This document shows, one piece after another, positions 43,901 through 51,999 of a DNA stretch of 64,000 nt. Where the stretch lies: positions 3,176,501-3,240,500 of the forward strand of contig NZ_FLRH01000003.1 in assembly GCF_900089585.1 (NCBI RefSeq), read 5' to 3'. This stretch comes from Micromonospora sediminicola. Lineage in GTDB: Bacteria; Actinomycetota; Actinomycetes; Mycobacteriales; Micromonosporaceae. The notes beneath the pieces were generated by a model. That model saw only the letters and a program-made list of their open reading frames with translations. It made no database searches and had not been told where the DNA came from. Every line of letters begins with the position of its first letter. Position 1 is the stretch's first letter. The position numbers were made by a program, and so were the translations under genes.

Positions 43901-45129
43901 TCGGCCAGAAGGTGAACTACACCTACCGGGTGGTCAACACCGGCGGCCTGACGCTGACCAGGGTCACGGTGAACGACACCCTCCTGCCGCCGGCCAGCCG
44001 GGACAACCTCACGGTCATCACGTGCGGCCCGGACAACGTCCCGAACGGCACCGTCACGCTGGCGCCGGGAGCGTCGGTCGAGTGCCGGGCCACGTACACG
44101 GTCTCGGAAGCCGACTTCGCCCAGGCGTCGCTGCTCGACGTGGCGACGGCCACCGGCACCCCGCCGCGCGGACCCGCGGTCGTCTCCGGGCCGTCGACGC
44201 AGGACATCCCGATCCTGCACCCGGGGATCGCGCTCACCAAGACCGTGACGCCGGAGGTGGTGTCCCGCCCCGGTGAGGTCGTCACCTACCGGTACGTGGT
44301 CACCGACACCGGCAACACCACGCTGACCGGCGTCGCCGTGGACGAGACCGCCTTCTCCGGCAGCGGGCGGCCCTCGGCGATCACCTGCGACGGCGCCACG
44401 CTCGCCCCGGGGCAGAGCCTGACCTGCACGGCGACCTACGCGGTGACCGAGGCCGACGTCCAAGCCGGGCGGGTCACCAACACGGCGGTCGCGGTCGGCA
44501 CCCCGCCGACCGTTCCCGGCCAGGACCCGCCGGCGCCGGTCCGCTCCGAGCCGGCCTCCGCCACGGTGACCGCGACCCGGGGTGCGGCGATCGCGCTGGA
44601 GAAGTCCGCCGACCCGGGCGAGGTGCACAAGGTCGGCCAGCAGGTGCGGTACCGGTTCCAGGTCACCAACACCGGATCGGTCCCGCTGACCGGGGTCACG
44701 GTGACCGACACGCTCGCGCCACCGGCCGACCCGGCCAACCTCGGGCCGATCACCTGTGGTCCGGGCGGCACGCCCAACGGAGCGGTCACGCTCGCGCCGG
44801 GGGAGAGCGTCACCTGCACGGCGACGTACACCGTGTCGAAGGCGGACGCCTCGCAGCGGTGCATCACCGACACCGCCACCGCGACGGGCACACCGCCGGC
44901 GGGTGCGGCTCCGGTGTCGCCGGAGGCCACGCTCTGCGTCCGGGTGGTGATCGGACCCGGTCCGAAGCCCGGCCCGTGGCCCTGGCACGGCCACGGCAAG
45001 CTTCCGGTCACCGGGACGTCGTTCCTGCTCCCGCTGGCCGTCGGCGGCGCGGCGGTGCTGCTGACCGGCGTCACCCTGATGCTGCTGACCCGGCGGCGCC
45101 GGATCGGCGCCCGGCACGACTCCGTTTGA
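40960..45129 (+). CDS. LPXTG-anchored surface protein: choice-of-anchor A domain plus eight DUF11-like repeats
   Basis: 1389 aa. A signal peptide (cleavage near AASA) leads to a choice-of-anchor A domain (~residues 58-360, FGVMTEGNATVVASENEGTM, ALVVGGRVDF, EGSIYAPNADFTDL). Eight ~115-residue beta-sandwich repeats follow, each starting with a VxKSSTT-like strand and containing GQQVPYRFxVTNTGG, TCxVTTLAPGASTTCTATYT and DTATAHGTP. The end has LPVTG, a hydrophobic helix and RRRR, a sortase signal. Repeats 2-4 are nearly identical at DNA level. Probably a stalk that displays the N-terminal domain on the wall. ATG has GGGGGAAAG upstream. Confidence 0.88.
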   Translation: MIRTFTGAGRGAAAVVVVAALAAPLPAVAASAAPVGQPPPAPAGRAVGPVNPVAPALSFGVMTEGNATVVASENEGTMAVGGDLSFGNYQLANNTAGSFVVPGDSRPSALVVGGRVDFAGSVPGTRLQVLSQGYAKVGNLTGTVVRDTDNNGAAVNTRILPTNNYDAFPRVELTVRQAPANVGPTSPINFAAAYESFRSTSVGLAGCANTVVLRTPNGDVLPSPIPPGSNAVVTLTSGVTNVLNLSATDLNNIDTLTFRDQPTPTTPLLINVDTSGVGNTFDWNAPNFSGIGGQQAQYVLINFPTATRLSLTAGARTVEGSIYAPNADFTDLSASNTEGSVITRTLDHRGGEIHYFPFSTTLTCNGGGPASIAVVKSSTTALIGSVGQQVPYSFRVVNTGGVRLTDVTVDDVQTPPSSNANLGPITCPVTALDPGASTTCTATYTVTQADLDHGGVSDTATARGTPAGGGAPVVSDPTDLTIPAEVLTPSISVLKSSTTTTITTAGQQVPYRFAVTNTGGLTLSDVNVTDTQTPPSSNANLGPITCPVTTLAPGASTTCTATYTVTQADLDHGSVSDTATAHGTPPGSTTPVDSDSSELTIAATPVTPDITLVKSSTTTTITAEGQQVEYRFAVTNTGGVTLSDVNVTDVQTPPSSNANLGPITCPVTTLAPGASTTCTATYTVSQADLDIGRVSDTATAHGTPPGSATPIDSDPSDLTIAARPAPPEITVVKSSTTTTITAAGQQVPYRFAVTNTGGVTLSDVNVTDVQTPPSSNTNLGPITCPVTTLAPGASTTCTATYTVSQADIDNGSLGDTATAHGTPVGGETPIDSEPSDLTVPRAPVTAGISVDKTSTTTVVTAPGQRVPYRFVVVNTGGLTLSNVTVTDVQTPPSSNVDLGPITCADTTLAPGASTTCTATYTVTQADLDHGSVSDTATAHGTPAGAQTPIDSDPASLTVPAGDPAVDIEVVKSSDTVAITQVGQKVNYTYRVVNTGGLTLTRVTVNDTLLPPASRDNLTVITCGPDNVPNGTVTLAPGASVECRATYTVSEADFAQASLLDVATATGTPPRGPAVVSGPSTQDIPILHPGIALTKTVTPEVVSRPGEVVTYRYVVTDTGNTTLTGVAVDETAFSGSGRPSAITCDGATLAPGQSLTCTATYAVTEADVQAGRVTNTAVAVGTPPTVPGQDPPAPVRSEPASATVTATRGAAIALEKSADPGEVHKVGQQVRYRFQVTNTGSVPLTGVTVTDTLAPPADPANLGPITCGPGGTPNGAVTLAPGESVTCTATYTVSKADASQRCITDTATATGTPPAGAAPVSPEATLCVRVVIGPGPKPGPWPWHGHGKLPVTGTSFLLPLAVGGAAVLLTGVTLMLLTRRRRIGARHDSV
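42070..43790 (+). repeat. Near-identical ~345-bp tandem repeat DNA within the surface-protein gene
   Basis: Blocks such as CCGCCGTCGTCGAAC, CCCGATCACCTGCCCGGTGA and GCGTCGACCACCTGCAC recur at about 345-360 bp spacing through repeats 1-5, with only scattered differences. Repeats 6-8 (to about 44930) are clearly diverged. The uniform block implies recent expansion or gene conversion. Confidence 0.8.
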
Positions 45130-45145
45130 TCGGCGCCGTCCGGGC

Positions 45146-45184
45146 GGGGTGGCGGTATCGGCACGTGCCCGATACCGCCACCCC
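45146..45184. terminator. Strong hairpin terminator after the surface-protein gene
   Basis: GGGGTGGCGGTATCGG (45146-45161) pairs perfectly, 16 bp, with 45169-45184 around the 7-nt loop CACGTGC. 17 nt after the stop. Confidence 0.8.
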
Positions 45185-45205
45185 GGCGGCCCGGGGTGAA
45201 CCGTG

Positions 45206-45433
45206 GTGAGCCGGTCCGGTGCGGTGTCGCGCCGGCCCGGCGCGGCGCGGGTGGTCACCCCGCTCGAACTCTTCTTCGACCTCGTCTACGTCTTCGCGAT
45301 CGGGCAGCTCTCGCACCACCTGCTCGCCCACGTCGACCTGCGCACCGGCGCCTCGACGCTGGTCCTGGTCGCGGTGGCGGCCTCCGACTCGCTGGGCCGG
45401 CGTGACCCGCAGCGGGGAGACACCGACCGGTGA
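45206..45433 (+). pseudogene. Truncated LtrA-like (low temperature requirement A) remnant
   Basis: The frame encodes ~75 aa. The first ~50, around VVTPLELFFDLVYVFAIGQLSHHLL and TGASTLVLVAV, match the N-terminus of LtrA-family membrane proteins, which are normally ~350-400 aa. After that the sequence becomes unrelated and charged (SDSLGRRDPQRG) and stops. No further LtrA-like helices follow in any frame before the convergent gene. I read it as a decayed fragment with its start (GTG 45203 or 45206) intact. Confidence 0.7.
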
Positions 45434-45440
45434 CCCCGGC

Positions 45441-47690
45441 TCACGGCCCCGACGGCGGTCCCGGCCTGGCACGGAGGAGCCCGGTCAGGTCCCGCACCGC
45501 CTCGGTGTACGACCGCTCGGACTCGCACGGCCAGTGTCCCTTGATCGGTGGCGGGACGCTGTCCCCGGGCGGCGCGAGCAGCCCGTCCGGGTCGCGGAGG
45601 CGGCGGTCCACCCCGGCCGGCGGCCCGGGGACGGCGGCCGGGGCGTCCGGGCGGTGGGCCGAGAAGACCCAGTCGCCGACCGGGTCGGTGTCGCGCCACA
45701 GGTTGCGCCACCGCCAGCCGACCCGGTCCCCGATCTCCCGCAGCACCGCGTCGTCCACGTAGGCCGGGAAGAGCCGGGCGTAGAGCCGCCGCAGTGGCGA
45801 GCTGTAGGTGAGCAGCGCGACCCGGTCGCTGACCTCGGGCGGCAGTTGCAGGACCGTGGCGGCGACCAGCACCGAGCCGTGACTGTAGCCGGCCAGCAGC
45901 ACCCCGTTGCCGCTCTCCACCAGGAAGGTGATGCGCCGGGCCAGCTCCGGCACCGCCCGTTCGGCGTAGCAGGGCGGGGCGAAGGGGTGCGCGGCCCGGG
46001 GCCAGAACGTGGCGAGGTCCCAGAGCACCCCGACGTGGTGCCGGAACCCGGCGCTGCGGTAGGCGAAGATCCCGGCGACGACGAGACCGAGCACCGCCGC
46101 CGATACGGCGTAGCCGCCGGCCCCGATGCCGAACGCGACCAGCCCGGCGGGCACGTGCGCGTGGCGTTCGAGGACCTCGCCCGGCGCCGGCCGCAGCAGC
46201 GCCATCGCGGTGGTCGCCGCGCCGATCCCGGCGAGGACGGCGAAGAGCACCGTCAGCGGCACCAGCAGGTCGGTGAACCGGGCCCGGACGATCGCCGTGC
46301 GCACCTGCCGGAGCCGGGGCGCCGCCTCGGCCGGCGGCGACGGGAAGTCCCGGGCCACGATCGCCGCCGCGGCCCGCCGTCGTCCCGGCCGGGACAGCAG
46401 CGCCACCAGGACGGCGACGACCACTGTGACCAGCAGCGCCCGGAAGAAGCCGTAGATCGCCCAGGTGTACGCCCGGGCCGGGCCGGCGATCACGGCGCCG
46501 CCCGTGGTCGCGTCCCGGTCCAGCACGTCGGCCGCCCGGTGGACCAGTTCGGCGGAGTACGCCACCGCGAGCCCGCCCGCCGCGGCCGCGACCGCCAGCA
46601 CGCCCAGCCCGGCCGGCGGCCGGCGTCCCGGCCGGCGGAACCGGTGCCACAGCAGCACGGCGGCCAGGGCGGCCAGCAGCCCGGCGTGGCCGACGAACAT
46701 CCAGGTGAGCGTGGAGCCGTAGCCGGGCAGCCCGCCGTCGGGCCGCCAGCGGGCGGGCGCGAGCAGCAGGTGGCCGCCGACCACGAGGGTCAGGCCGATC
46801 GCGACCGTCCTGACCGCGCGGGCGACCGTGTCCCGCCGCGGGTCGGCGGGCGCCCGGTCGATCAGCGCGGGCGCGCAGACCAGGACCACGCAGGCGGTCA
46901 GGACGGCGCCGGCGGCCACCAGCAGCGCGACGGTCATGGCCGGCGCGCCCTGGGCGGCCCGGGCGGCGAGCAGGCTGACGTCCAGCGTCGCGAACGCCGC
47001 GGCGACGTGGATCGAGCGCAACCGCCCCATCAACGGCTCGGCGTCCCACTGGCCGACCGTGCTCAGCGGATGGGTCGAGGCGGCGCGTTCCGGCGCGCGG
47101 AGCGCGGTGAAGGAGCGCCCCGGCCGGGTGGCGCCCCACCAGATCAGGCAGATCGCGGCGACCGGGGCGAGCGCGAGGACCACCAGGCGGACCTCGACCG
47201 GCCGTCCACCCAGCCAGGACAGCCAGTCGCGGTCGGACGTGCAGGCCGTCGCGGACATGCACTGCCAGGCGACCAGGTCCAGCGCCACCCCCACGACGGC
47301 CAGCACGTACAGCGCGGTGAGGCTCAGGCCGAACACCCGGCACAGCGGCCGGACCAGCGTGCCGGCGGACCGGTCACCCGGCCGCATCCACACCGCCACG
47401 TTGAGCAGCATGAACGGGAGCAGGAACAGCAGCGACAGGGTCCGTGTCACGGTGCCCGACGGCAGGTCGTTCCACTGGTACGCCTCCAGCGTCACCCCGT
47501 CCGCGCCGTGCTCGTCGGCGTGTCCCGGGCGGGGGCGGTAGAAGCCCGCGTTCCGGTCGCCGGCCACCTGCCGCACCAGGGGCCGCTCCAGCACCTGGGC
47601 GGCGCCGGCCGAGGAGACGCCGTGCACCCGCAGCTCCACCACCCCGCCGGGCACGACCGGCCGGCCCGGTGGTGCTGCTCCAGCCGACAT
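45441..47690 (-). CDS. Large multi-pass membrane protein with a C-terminal alpha/beta-hydrolase-like part
   Basis: 749 aa, not a family I can name. The N-terminus has a soluble VVELRVHGVSSAGAAQVLE motif. About 11-12 hydrophobic segments follow, with a large middle loop. The C-terminal ~200 residues contain LLAGYSHGSVLVAAT, a GxSxG nucleophile elbow typical of lipase/esterase folds, followed by VALLTYSSPLRRLYARLFP. ATG 47690 is chosen for its GGAGGG site; an upstream reading adds only basic low-complexity residues. It could be a membrane-bound lipase-like enzyme. It converges with the LtrA remnant. Confidence 0.8.
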   Translation of the reverse strand: MSAGAAPPGRPVVPGGVVELRVHGVSSAGAAQVLERPLVRQVAGDRNAGFYRPRPGHADEHGADGVTLEAYQWNDLPSGTVTRTLSLLFLLPFMLLNVAVWMRPGDRSAGTLVRPLCRVFGLSLTALYVLAVVGVALDLVAWQCMSATACTSDRDWLSWLGGRPVEVRLVVLALAPVAAICLIWWGATRPGRSFTALRAPERAASTHPLSTVGQWDAEPLMGRLRSIHVAAAFATLDVSLLAARAAQGAPAMTVALLVAAGAVLTACVVLVCAPALIDRAPADPRRDTVARAVRTVAIGLTLVVGGHLLLAPARWRPDGGLPGYGSTLTWMFVGHAGLLAALAAVLLWHRFRRPGRRPPAGLGVLAVAAAAGGLAVAYSAELVHRAADVLDRDATTGGAVIAGPARAYTWAIYGFFRALLVTVVVAVLVALLSRPGRRRAAAAIVARDFPSPPAEAAPRLRQVRTAIVRARFTDLLVPLTVLFAVLAGIGAATTAMALLRPAPGEVLERHAHVPAGLVAFGIGAGGYAVSAAVLGLVVAGIFAYRSAGFRHHVGVLWDLATFWPRAAHPFAPPCYAERAVPELARRITFLVESGNGVLLAGYSHGSVLVAATVLQLPPEVSDRVALLTYSSPLRRLYARLFPAYVDDAVLREIGDRVGWRWRNLWRDTDPVGDWVFSAHRPDAPAAVPGPPAGVDRRLRDPDGLLAPPGDSVPPPIKGHWPCESERSYTEAVRDLTGLLRARPGPPSGP

Positions 47691-47848
47691 CGACCCTCCG
47701 AGACGCCGCGCCGCCGGCACGGCCCGCCGGGCGCATCGGCCTACCCGCCCCGGTCGTCGACAAACGCCGCCGGCTGCCGTGTGCGGCCCCGCCGGCCGGG
47801 TAAGCGCCCGACGCTTGCAGGTCGACATCTGTTCCGAAGGGAGCCCGC

Positions 47849-48550
47849 ATGACCGGCGCCTCGCCCACGCGCGACGGCTTCGCCGTCGTGGAGATGTTCA
47901 CCTCCCAGGGCTGCGACAGCTGCCCCCCGGCCGAGGAGGTGCTGTCCGGGATCGACCGGGACGCGCGCGAGCGGGGAGAGCGGGTGTACACGCTCGGCTT
48001 CCACGTCGACTACTGGGACCATCTCGGCTGGGCCGACCCCTACGGCGCGGCCGCGCACACGCTGCGGCAGGAGGCGTACGCGCGGGCGTTCGGCTCCGGC
48101 GGCCTGTACACGCCGCAGATGATCGTCAACGGCACCGTCGAGTTCGTCGGCTCCGACCGCCGCCAGGCCGCCTCGGCGATCGACGCCGCCCTGGCCACGC
48201 CGCCCGGCACCCCACTGACGCTCACCGTCGTCGAGGCGGGCGACCGGCGGGTGGTGCTCGACTACGGCACCGGAGCGCTGCCGGAACAGGCCCGGTTGAA
48301 CGTGGCGCTGGTCGAGCGCGGCCTGGAGAACGACGTGCCCCGGGGCGAGAACGCCGGGCGGCGGCTGCGCCAGGACACGGTGGTCCGCGCGTTCCGCTCC
48401 GCCGAGCTGAACGGGGAGCGGGGACGGGTGGAACTCGACGTGTCGACGGCGCCCGACCCCCGTCGCGCCTCGGTGGTCGGCTATGTGCAGCAGGGCGACC
48501 GGGCGGTGGTCGGCGCGGCCGCGGTCGACCTCGGCGACGGGAGCCGGTGA
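47849..48550 (+). CDS. DUF1223-family thioredoxin-like protein
   Basis: 233 aa. VEMFTSQGCDSCPPAEEVL is the DUF1223 redox motif (CxxCPP in a thioredoxin-like fold), followed by HVDYWDHLGWADPY and YTPQMIVNGTVEFVG, all characteristic of the family. Function in the family is unknown, presumed thiol-disulfide related. No signal peptide is seen. Coupled by TGATG to a second thioredoxin-fold gene. Confidence 0.85.
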   Translation: MTGASPTRDGFAVVEMFTSQGCDSCPPAEEVLSGIDRDARERGERVYTLGFHVDYWDHLGWADPYGAAAHTLRQEAYARAFGSGGLYTPQMIVNGTVEFVGSDRRQAASAIDAALATPPGTPLTLTVVEAGDRRVVLDYGTGALPEQARLNVALVERGLENDVPRGENAGRRLRQDTVVRAFRSAELNGERGRVELDVSTAPDPRRASVVGYVQQGDRAVVGAAAVDLGDGSR

Positions 48551-49452
48551 TGAACCGCGCCCCGGTCGCGACCCGGCTGCCGCCGATCACCGTGCGCCGC
48601 TGGGTGAACTCCCCGCCGCTGACCCCCGAGGCGTTGCGCGGGCGGGTGGTCCTGGTCGACATCTGGGAGTACACCTGCGTCAACTGGATCCGTACCGCCC
48701 CGTACGTGCGGGCGTGGCACCGCGACTACCGGGACCTGGGGCTGACGGTCGTCGGCGTCCACGCGCCCGAGTTCGCGTTCGGCCGGCGGCCGGAGAACAT
48801 CGACCGGGCGATCCGGGACCACGGGCTGACCCACCCGATCGCGATCGACGACGACTTCACGTTCTGGCGTGCCCTGCGCAACGACGCCTGGCCGGCCCGG
48901 TACCTCTTCGACAGCGACGGCCGGCTCGTGGACCGGTGGGTCGGCGAGGGCGACTACGACCGGACCGAGGCGGAGATCCGACGGCTGGTCGAGGCGGCGT
49001 CGCCCGGTGCGGCGCTGCCCCCGGTCAGCCCCGAGGTGACGGCCTTCGTCACGACCACGCCAGCGACGTACGCCGGCATCACCCCGGAGACCTATCTCGG
49101 CGCCGACCGGGGCGTGCCGGGCACGTACGCGCTCACCGGCGACTGGCGGGTCGACGGCGAGTACGTCGAACTCGCCGCCGGCGCCGGCGAACTCGTCCTG
49201 CCCTTCACCGCCGGCGAGGTGAACCTGGTGGTCGACCCCGGTCCCGGCGGACCGGTCCCGCTTCAGGTGCTGCTGGACGGGAACCCGGTCGGCGACGCGC
49301 GCGGCGCCGACGTCGACCCGGCGGGCCGGGCCCACGTCGACCGGCCGGCGATGGTGCGCCTGGTCGCCGGCGCGACGTCGGGGGAGCACCGGCTGAGCCT
49401 GGTCACCGACCGCCCCGGCTTCCGCGCGTACGTGTTCACGTTCGGACCCTGA
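48550..49452 (+). CDS. DipZ/TlpA-like thioredoxin-domain protein
   Basis: 300 aa. An AhpC/TSA-type domain with LRGRVVLVDIWEYTCVNWIRTAPYV retains one Cys where TlpA proteins have CxxC. Next come VVGVHAPEFAFGRRPENIDRAIRDHGL and PARYLFDSDGRLVDRWVGEGDYD, as in DipZ C-terminal domains. A beta-rich tail (TYLGADRG... LVLPFTAGEVNLVV) follows, also DipZ-like. The CcdA membrane part is absent. ATG shares a base with the previous stop, so the two redox proteins are made together. Confidence 0.82.
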   Translation: MNRAPVATRLPPITVRRWVNSPPLTPEALRGRVVLVDIWEYTCVNWIRTAPYVRAWHRDYRDLGLTVVGVHAPEFAFGRRPENIDRAIRDHGLTHPIAIDDDFTFWRALRNDAWPARYLFDSDGRLVDRWVGEGDYDRTEAEIRRLVEAASPGAALPPVSPEVTAFVTTTPATYAGITPETYLGADRGVPGTYALTGDWRVDGEYVELAAGAGELVLPFTAGEVNLVVDPGPGGPVPLQVLLDGNPVGDARGADVDPAGRAHVDRPAMVRLVAGATSGEHRLSLVTDRPGFRAYVFTFGP

Positions 49453-49475
49453 TCCCGACCGACGAGGAGAGATCC

Positions 49476-50705
49476 GTGGCCGTCAAGACCATGACGCCGA
49501 CCCGTACCACCACCGACATCCGACCGTTCCGGATCGAGGTGCCCGAGGAGGACCTGCGCGACCTGCGGCGGCGGATCGCCGCCACCCGCTGGCCCGAGCG
49601 GCAGACCGTCGACGACCAGTCGCAGGGCGTGCCGCTGGAGACCAGCCAGGCGATGGCCCGCTACTGGGAGAAGGAGTACGACTGGCGCGGGGTCGAGGCC
49701 CGGCTGAACGACCTGCCGAACTTCGTCACCGAGATCGACGGGCTGGACATCCACTTCATCCACGTCCGGTCCCGGCACGAGGGCGCGCTGCCGCTGGTGG
49801 TCACGCACGGGTGGCCGGGTTCGGTGATCGAGCAGCTGAAGATCATCGGCCCGCTGACCGACCCGACCTCGTACGGCGGCAGCGCGTCGGACGCGTTCCA
49901 CCTGGTGATCCCGTCGATGCCCGGTTACGGCTTCTCCGGCAAGCCGGACAAGCCCGGCTGGGACCCGGAGCACATCGCCCGCGCCTGGACCGAGTTGATG
50001 CGGCGGCTGGGCTACCACCGGTTCGTGGCGCAGGGCGGCGACTGGGGCGCGCTGATCACCGACATGCTCGGCGTGCAGGCGCCACCGGAGCTGGCCGGCA
50101 TCCACACGAACATGCCCTGCGTGGTGCCGCCGGAGATCGACGCGCTGATGCAGCGCGGCATCACCGGCGTCAACAACCCGCTGGCCGAGCTGCCGGCCGG
50201 GCTCTCCGCTGAGGAGAGGGCGGCCTGCGAGCGGCTCGACTTCTTCTGGAAGCACTCGGCGTACGCGCTGATCATGACGACCCGGCCGCAGACGCTGGCC
50301 GCGCTCGCCGACTCGCCGGTCGGGCTGGCGACGTTCATGCTCGACCACGACGCGGCCAGCCTGGAGCTGATCTGCGCCGCCTTCGCCGGCCGTCCCGGCG
50401 GCCTGAGCCGGGACGACATCCTGGACAACGTCTCGCTCTACTGGCTGACCAACACCGGTGTGTCGTCGGCCCGGCTGTACGCGCAGAACAAGCTGTCGTT
50501 CTTCGCCGCCAAGGGGGTCCGGGTGCCGGCGGCGGTGAGCCAGTTCCCGGACGAGATCCTGCTGGCGCCACGCAGCTGGGCGGAGCGGGCGTACCCGAAC
50601 CTGATCCACTACCACAAGCTGGACCGGGGCGGGCACTTCGCGGCCTGGGAGCAGCCGCAGCTGTTCGCCGAGGAGATGCGTACGGCCTTCCGGTCCCTGC
50701 GTTGA
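49476..50705 (+). CDS. Epoxide hydrolase (EHN + alpha/beta-hydrolase)
   Basis: 409 aa. The N-terminal EHN domain contains RPFRIEVPEEDLRDLRRRIAATRWPE. The alpha/beta-hydrolase core has the oxyanion HGWPGS, nucleophile Asp in QGGDWGALITD, and catalytic His in LDRGGHFAAWEQP. It opens epoxides by water addition through an alkyl-enzyme ester. GTG 49476 has GAGGAGAG upstream. It lies 23 nt after the thioredoxin-like gene, a probable operon. Substrate unknown. Confidence 0.9.
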   Translation: MAVKTMTPTRTTTDIRPFRIEVPEEDLRDLRRRIAATRWPERQTVDDQSQGVPLETSQAMARYWEKEYDWRGVEARLNDLPNFVTEIDGLDIHFIHVRSRHEGALPLVVTHGWPGSVIEQLKIIGPLTDPTSYGGSASDAFHLVIPSMPGYGFSGKPDKPGWDPEHIARAWTELMRRLGYHRFVAQGGDWGALITDMLGVQAPPELAGIHTNMPCVVPPEIDALMQRGITGVNNPLAELPAGLSAEERAACERLDFFWKHSAYALIMTTRPQTLAALADSPVGLATFMLDHDAASLELICAAFAGRPGGLSRDDILDNVSLYWLTNTGVSSARLYAQNKLSFFAAKGVRVPAAVSQFPDEILLAPRSWAERAYPNLIHYHKLDRGGHFAAWEQPQLFAEEMRTAFRSLR

Positions 50706-50713
50706 GGGACGAG

Positions 50714-50752
50714 GGCGGTGCGGCCGGGTGGCGTCACCCCGGCCGCACCGCC
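50714..50752. terminator. Bidirectional hairpin between epoxide hydrolase and amidase genes
   Basis: GGCGGTGCGGCCGGG (50714-50728) pairs perfectly with 50738-50752 (15 bp). It lies between convergent stops at 50705 and 50755. Confidence 0.75.
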
Positions 50753-50754
50753 GG

Positions 50755-51720
50755 TCAGACCTCGGTGAGTCGGACGGCGTCGGCGATGACGAGCCCGGCG
50801 GCGGAGCTCCAGCGGCTGACCGCGACCCGGTCGGCGTCCCCGGCCGGCAGCGTGAACGTGCCGAGGGTGCGCCACTGCCCGCCGGTCGCCCGCTGGTCGA
50901 CGTAGACGGTCCGGTTGCCGGTGGTGGTGGCGACGACGTACGGGGTCGAGGCGTTGTAGCCGGAGTTCGCCGGCCACCACGCCTCGACCCGGTAGTTGCC
51001 GGTGCGGGGGACGTTGAACTTGTACCAGGCGGCGTCGCTGGCGGCGACCGGGTCCGCGTAGCGGTAGTCGGCGCCGTACCGCTGCCCGGAGTAGGTCGAC
51101 ACCCCCCAGTTGGTGCTGGCGGTGAACCGGCCCGCGGTCGCGTTGTCCACGATCGACGACCACCCGCCGCCACCGCCGGCCATCTTCGCCGCCACGTCGG
51201 CGCGCATGGTGTTCAGGTCGATGAAGGACGGGTCGATCTTGCCGGTGGTGCTGGTCTCCCGGTGTCCGCGGGCGTAGCTGGAGTCCCGGCCGAGCCGGGT
51301 GAGCACGGCGGCGGTGGCCGCGATGCTGGCGTCGTACTGGGCGGTGGTCATCCGCTGGTCGACGCCGTTGTAGTCGATCTCCCACCCGATCATCAGGGTG
51401 TTGCCGTCGCCGGCCGGGATCGGCCCGCTGCCGCCGCTGACGCCGGCGTGGTTGCACCGGCCGGCGGAGATCACGTGGAACACGCCGTGGTAGTCCACCA
51501 GGGCCTGGCAGAGCGGGCCGGGCAGGTCGGACCGGCCGTTGATGCAGATGTTGAGCGCCGGGTGCGGGTTGCTCGCGCTGGAGGTGGCCGCGGTGTGGTG
51601 CCAGAGCACACCGATGGGGTCGAAGGAGCCGGGTCGTCCGCGGTTGAGCCAGTCGCCCTCGACCACGACCTGGACCCCGGCGGCCCGGAGCACGTCCACC
51701 AGCCAGGGGATGGTCGCCAT
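50755..51720 (-). CDS. N-acetylmuramoyl-L-alanine amidase with golvesin-type C-terminal domain
   Basis: 321 aa. An Amidase_2 domain has zinc ligands in VLWHHTAAT and GHRETSTTGKIDPS, and GWEIDYNG in between, close to actinophage endolysins. After a Gly linker, a ~130-residue golvesin C-terminal-like beta domain follows (IVDNATAGRFTAS, YSGQRYGADYRYA, VADA/IADAVRLTE). The amidase itself has no signal peptide. A 50-codon ORF with a Tat-like signal ends TGATG on its start codon. It cleaves the amide between MurNAc and the stem peptide. Confidence 0.87.
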   Translation of the reverse strand: MATIPWLVDVLRAAGVQVVVEGDWLNRGRPGSFDPIGVLWHHTAATSSASNPHPALNICINGRSDLPGPLCQALVDYHGVFHVISAGRCNHAGVSGGSGPIPAGDGNTLMIGWEIDYNGVDQRMTTAQYDASIAATAAVLTRLGRDSSYARGHRETSTTGKIDPSFIDLNTMRADVAAKMAGGGGGWSSIVDNATAGRFTASTNWGVSTYSGQRYGADYRYADPVAASDAAWYKFNVPRTGNYRVEAWWPANSGYNASTPYVVATTTGNRTVYVDQRATGGQWRTLGTFTLPAGDADRVAVSRWSSAAGLVIADAVRLTEV

Positions 51721-51872
51721 CACTGCTCCCGGAGCAGGTCGGCCAGGCACTCGGCCTTCGGCGCGGCGACGGCCGCGCCGGGGCGGGCCACCACGGTCAG
51801 CGCGGCGGCCACCAGGGCCGGGACGCCGAGCAGGCCGCGGCGTCGCAGACGGACGGATCGGGACGTGGGCAT
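51720..51872 (-). CDS. Small signal-peptide ORF coupled to the amidase gene
   Basis: 50 codons: MPTSRSVRLRRRGLLG, hydrophobic core VPALVAAALTVVARPGAA, a likely cleavage site AVAA-PKA, and only ten further residues (ECLADLLREQ). GGAG lies a few nt before the ATG. Its TGA overlaps the amidase ATG (TGATG), and the amidase is in the -1 frame. It is either a separate small exported peptide or the detached signal peptide of the amidase, split by a frameshift. Confidence 0.55.
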   Translation of the reverse strand: MPTSRSVRLRRRGLLGVPALVAAALTVVARPGAAVAAPKAECLADLLREQ

Positions 51873-51999
51873 GGCGCTCCTTCGGGGACGGCGCTCGGCA
51901 TCCAACCGATCGACGGATGTAAGTGCGGGCACGCTATCCCGGATCGATCGAGATGTCGATACCCTTCACTCCCTCACGTCTCGATGAAAGGTTTTGCCG

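Noticed and set aside
42070..44930. Possible assembly artefact in the repeat region
   Set aside because: The frame stays open through all eight repeats and variation between repeats is mostly silent or conservative, as in a real gene; long-read confirmation would still be useful.
40774..45258. 1494-codon minus-strand frame opposite the surface-protein gene
   Set aside because: Low-complexity Arg/Gly/Asp translation mirroring the repeats; the plus strand has a signal peptide, ordered domains and LPVTG.
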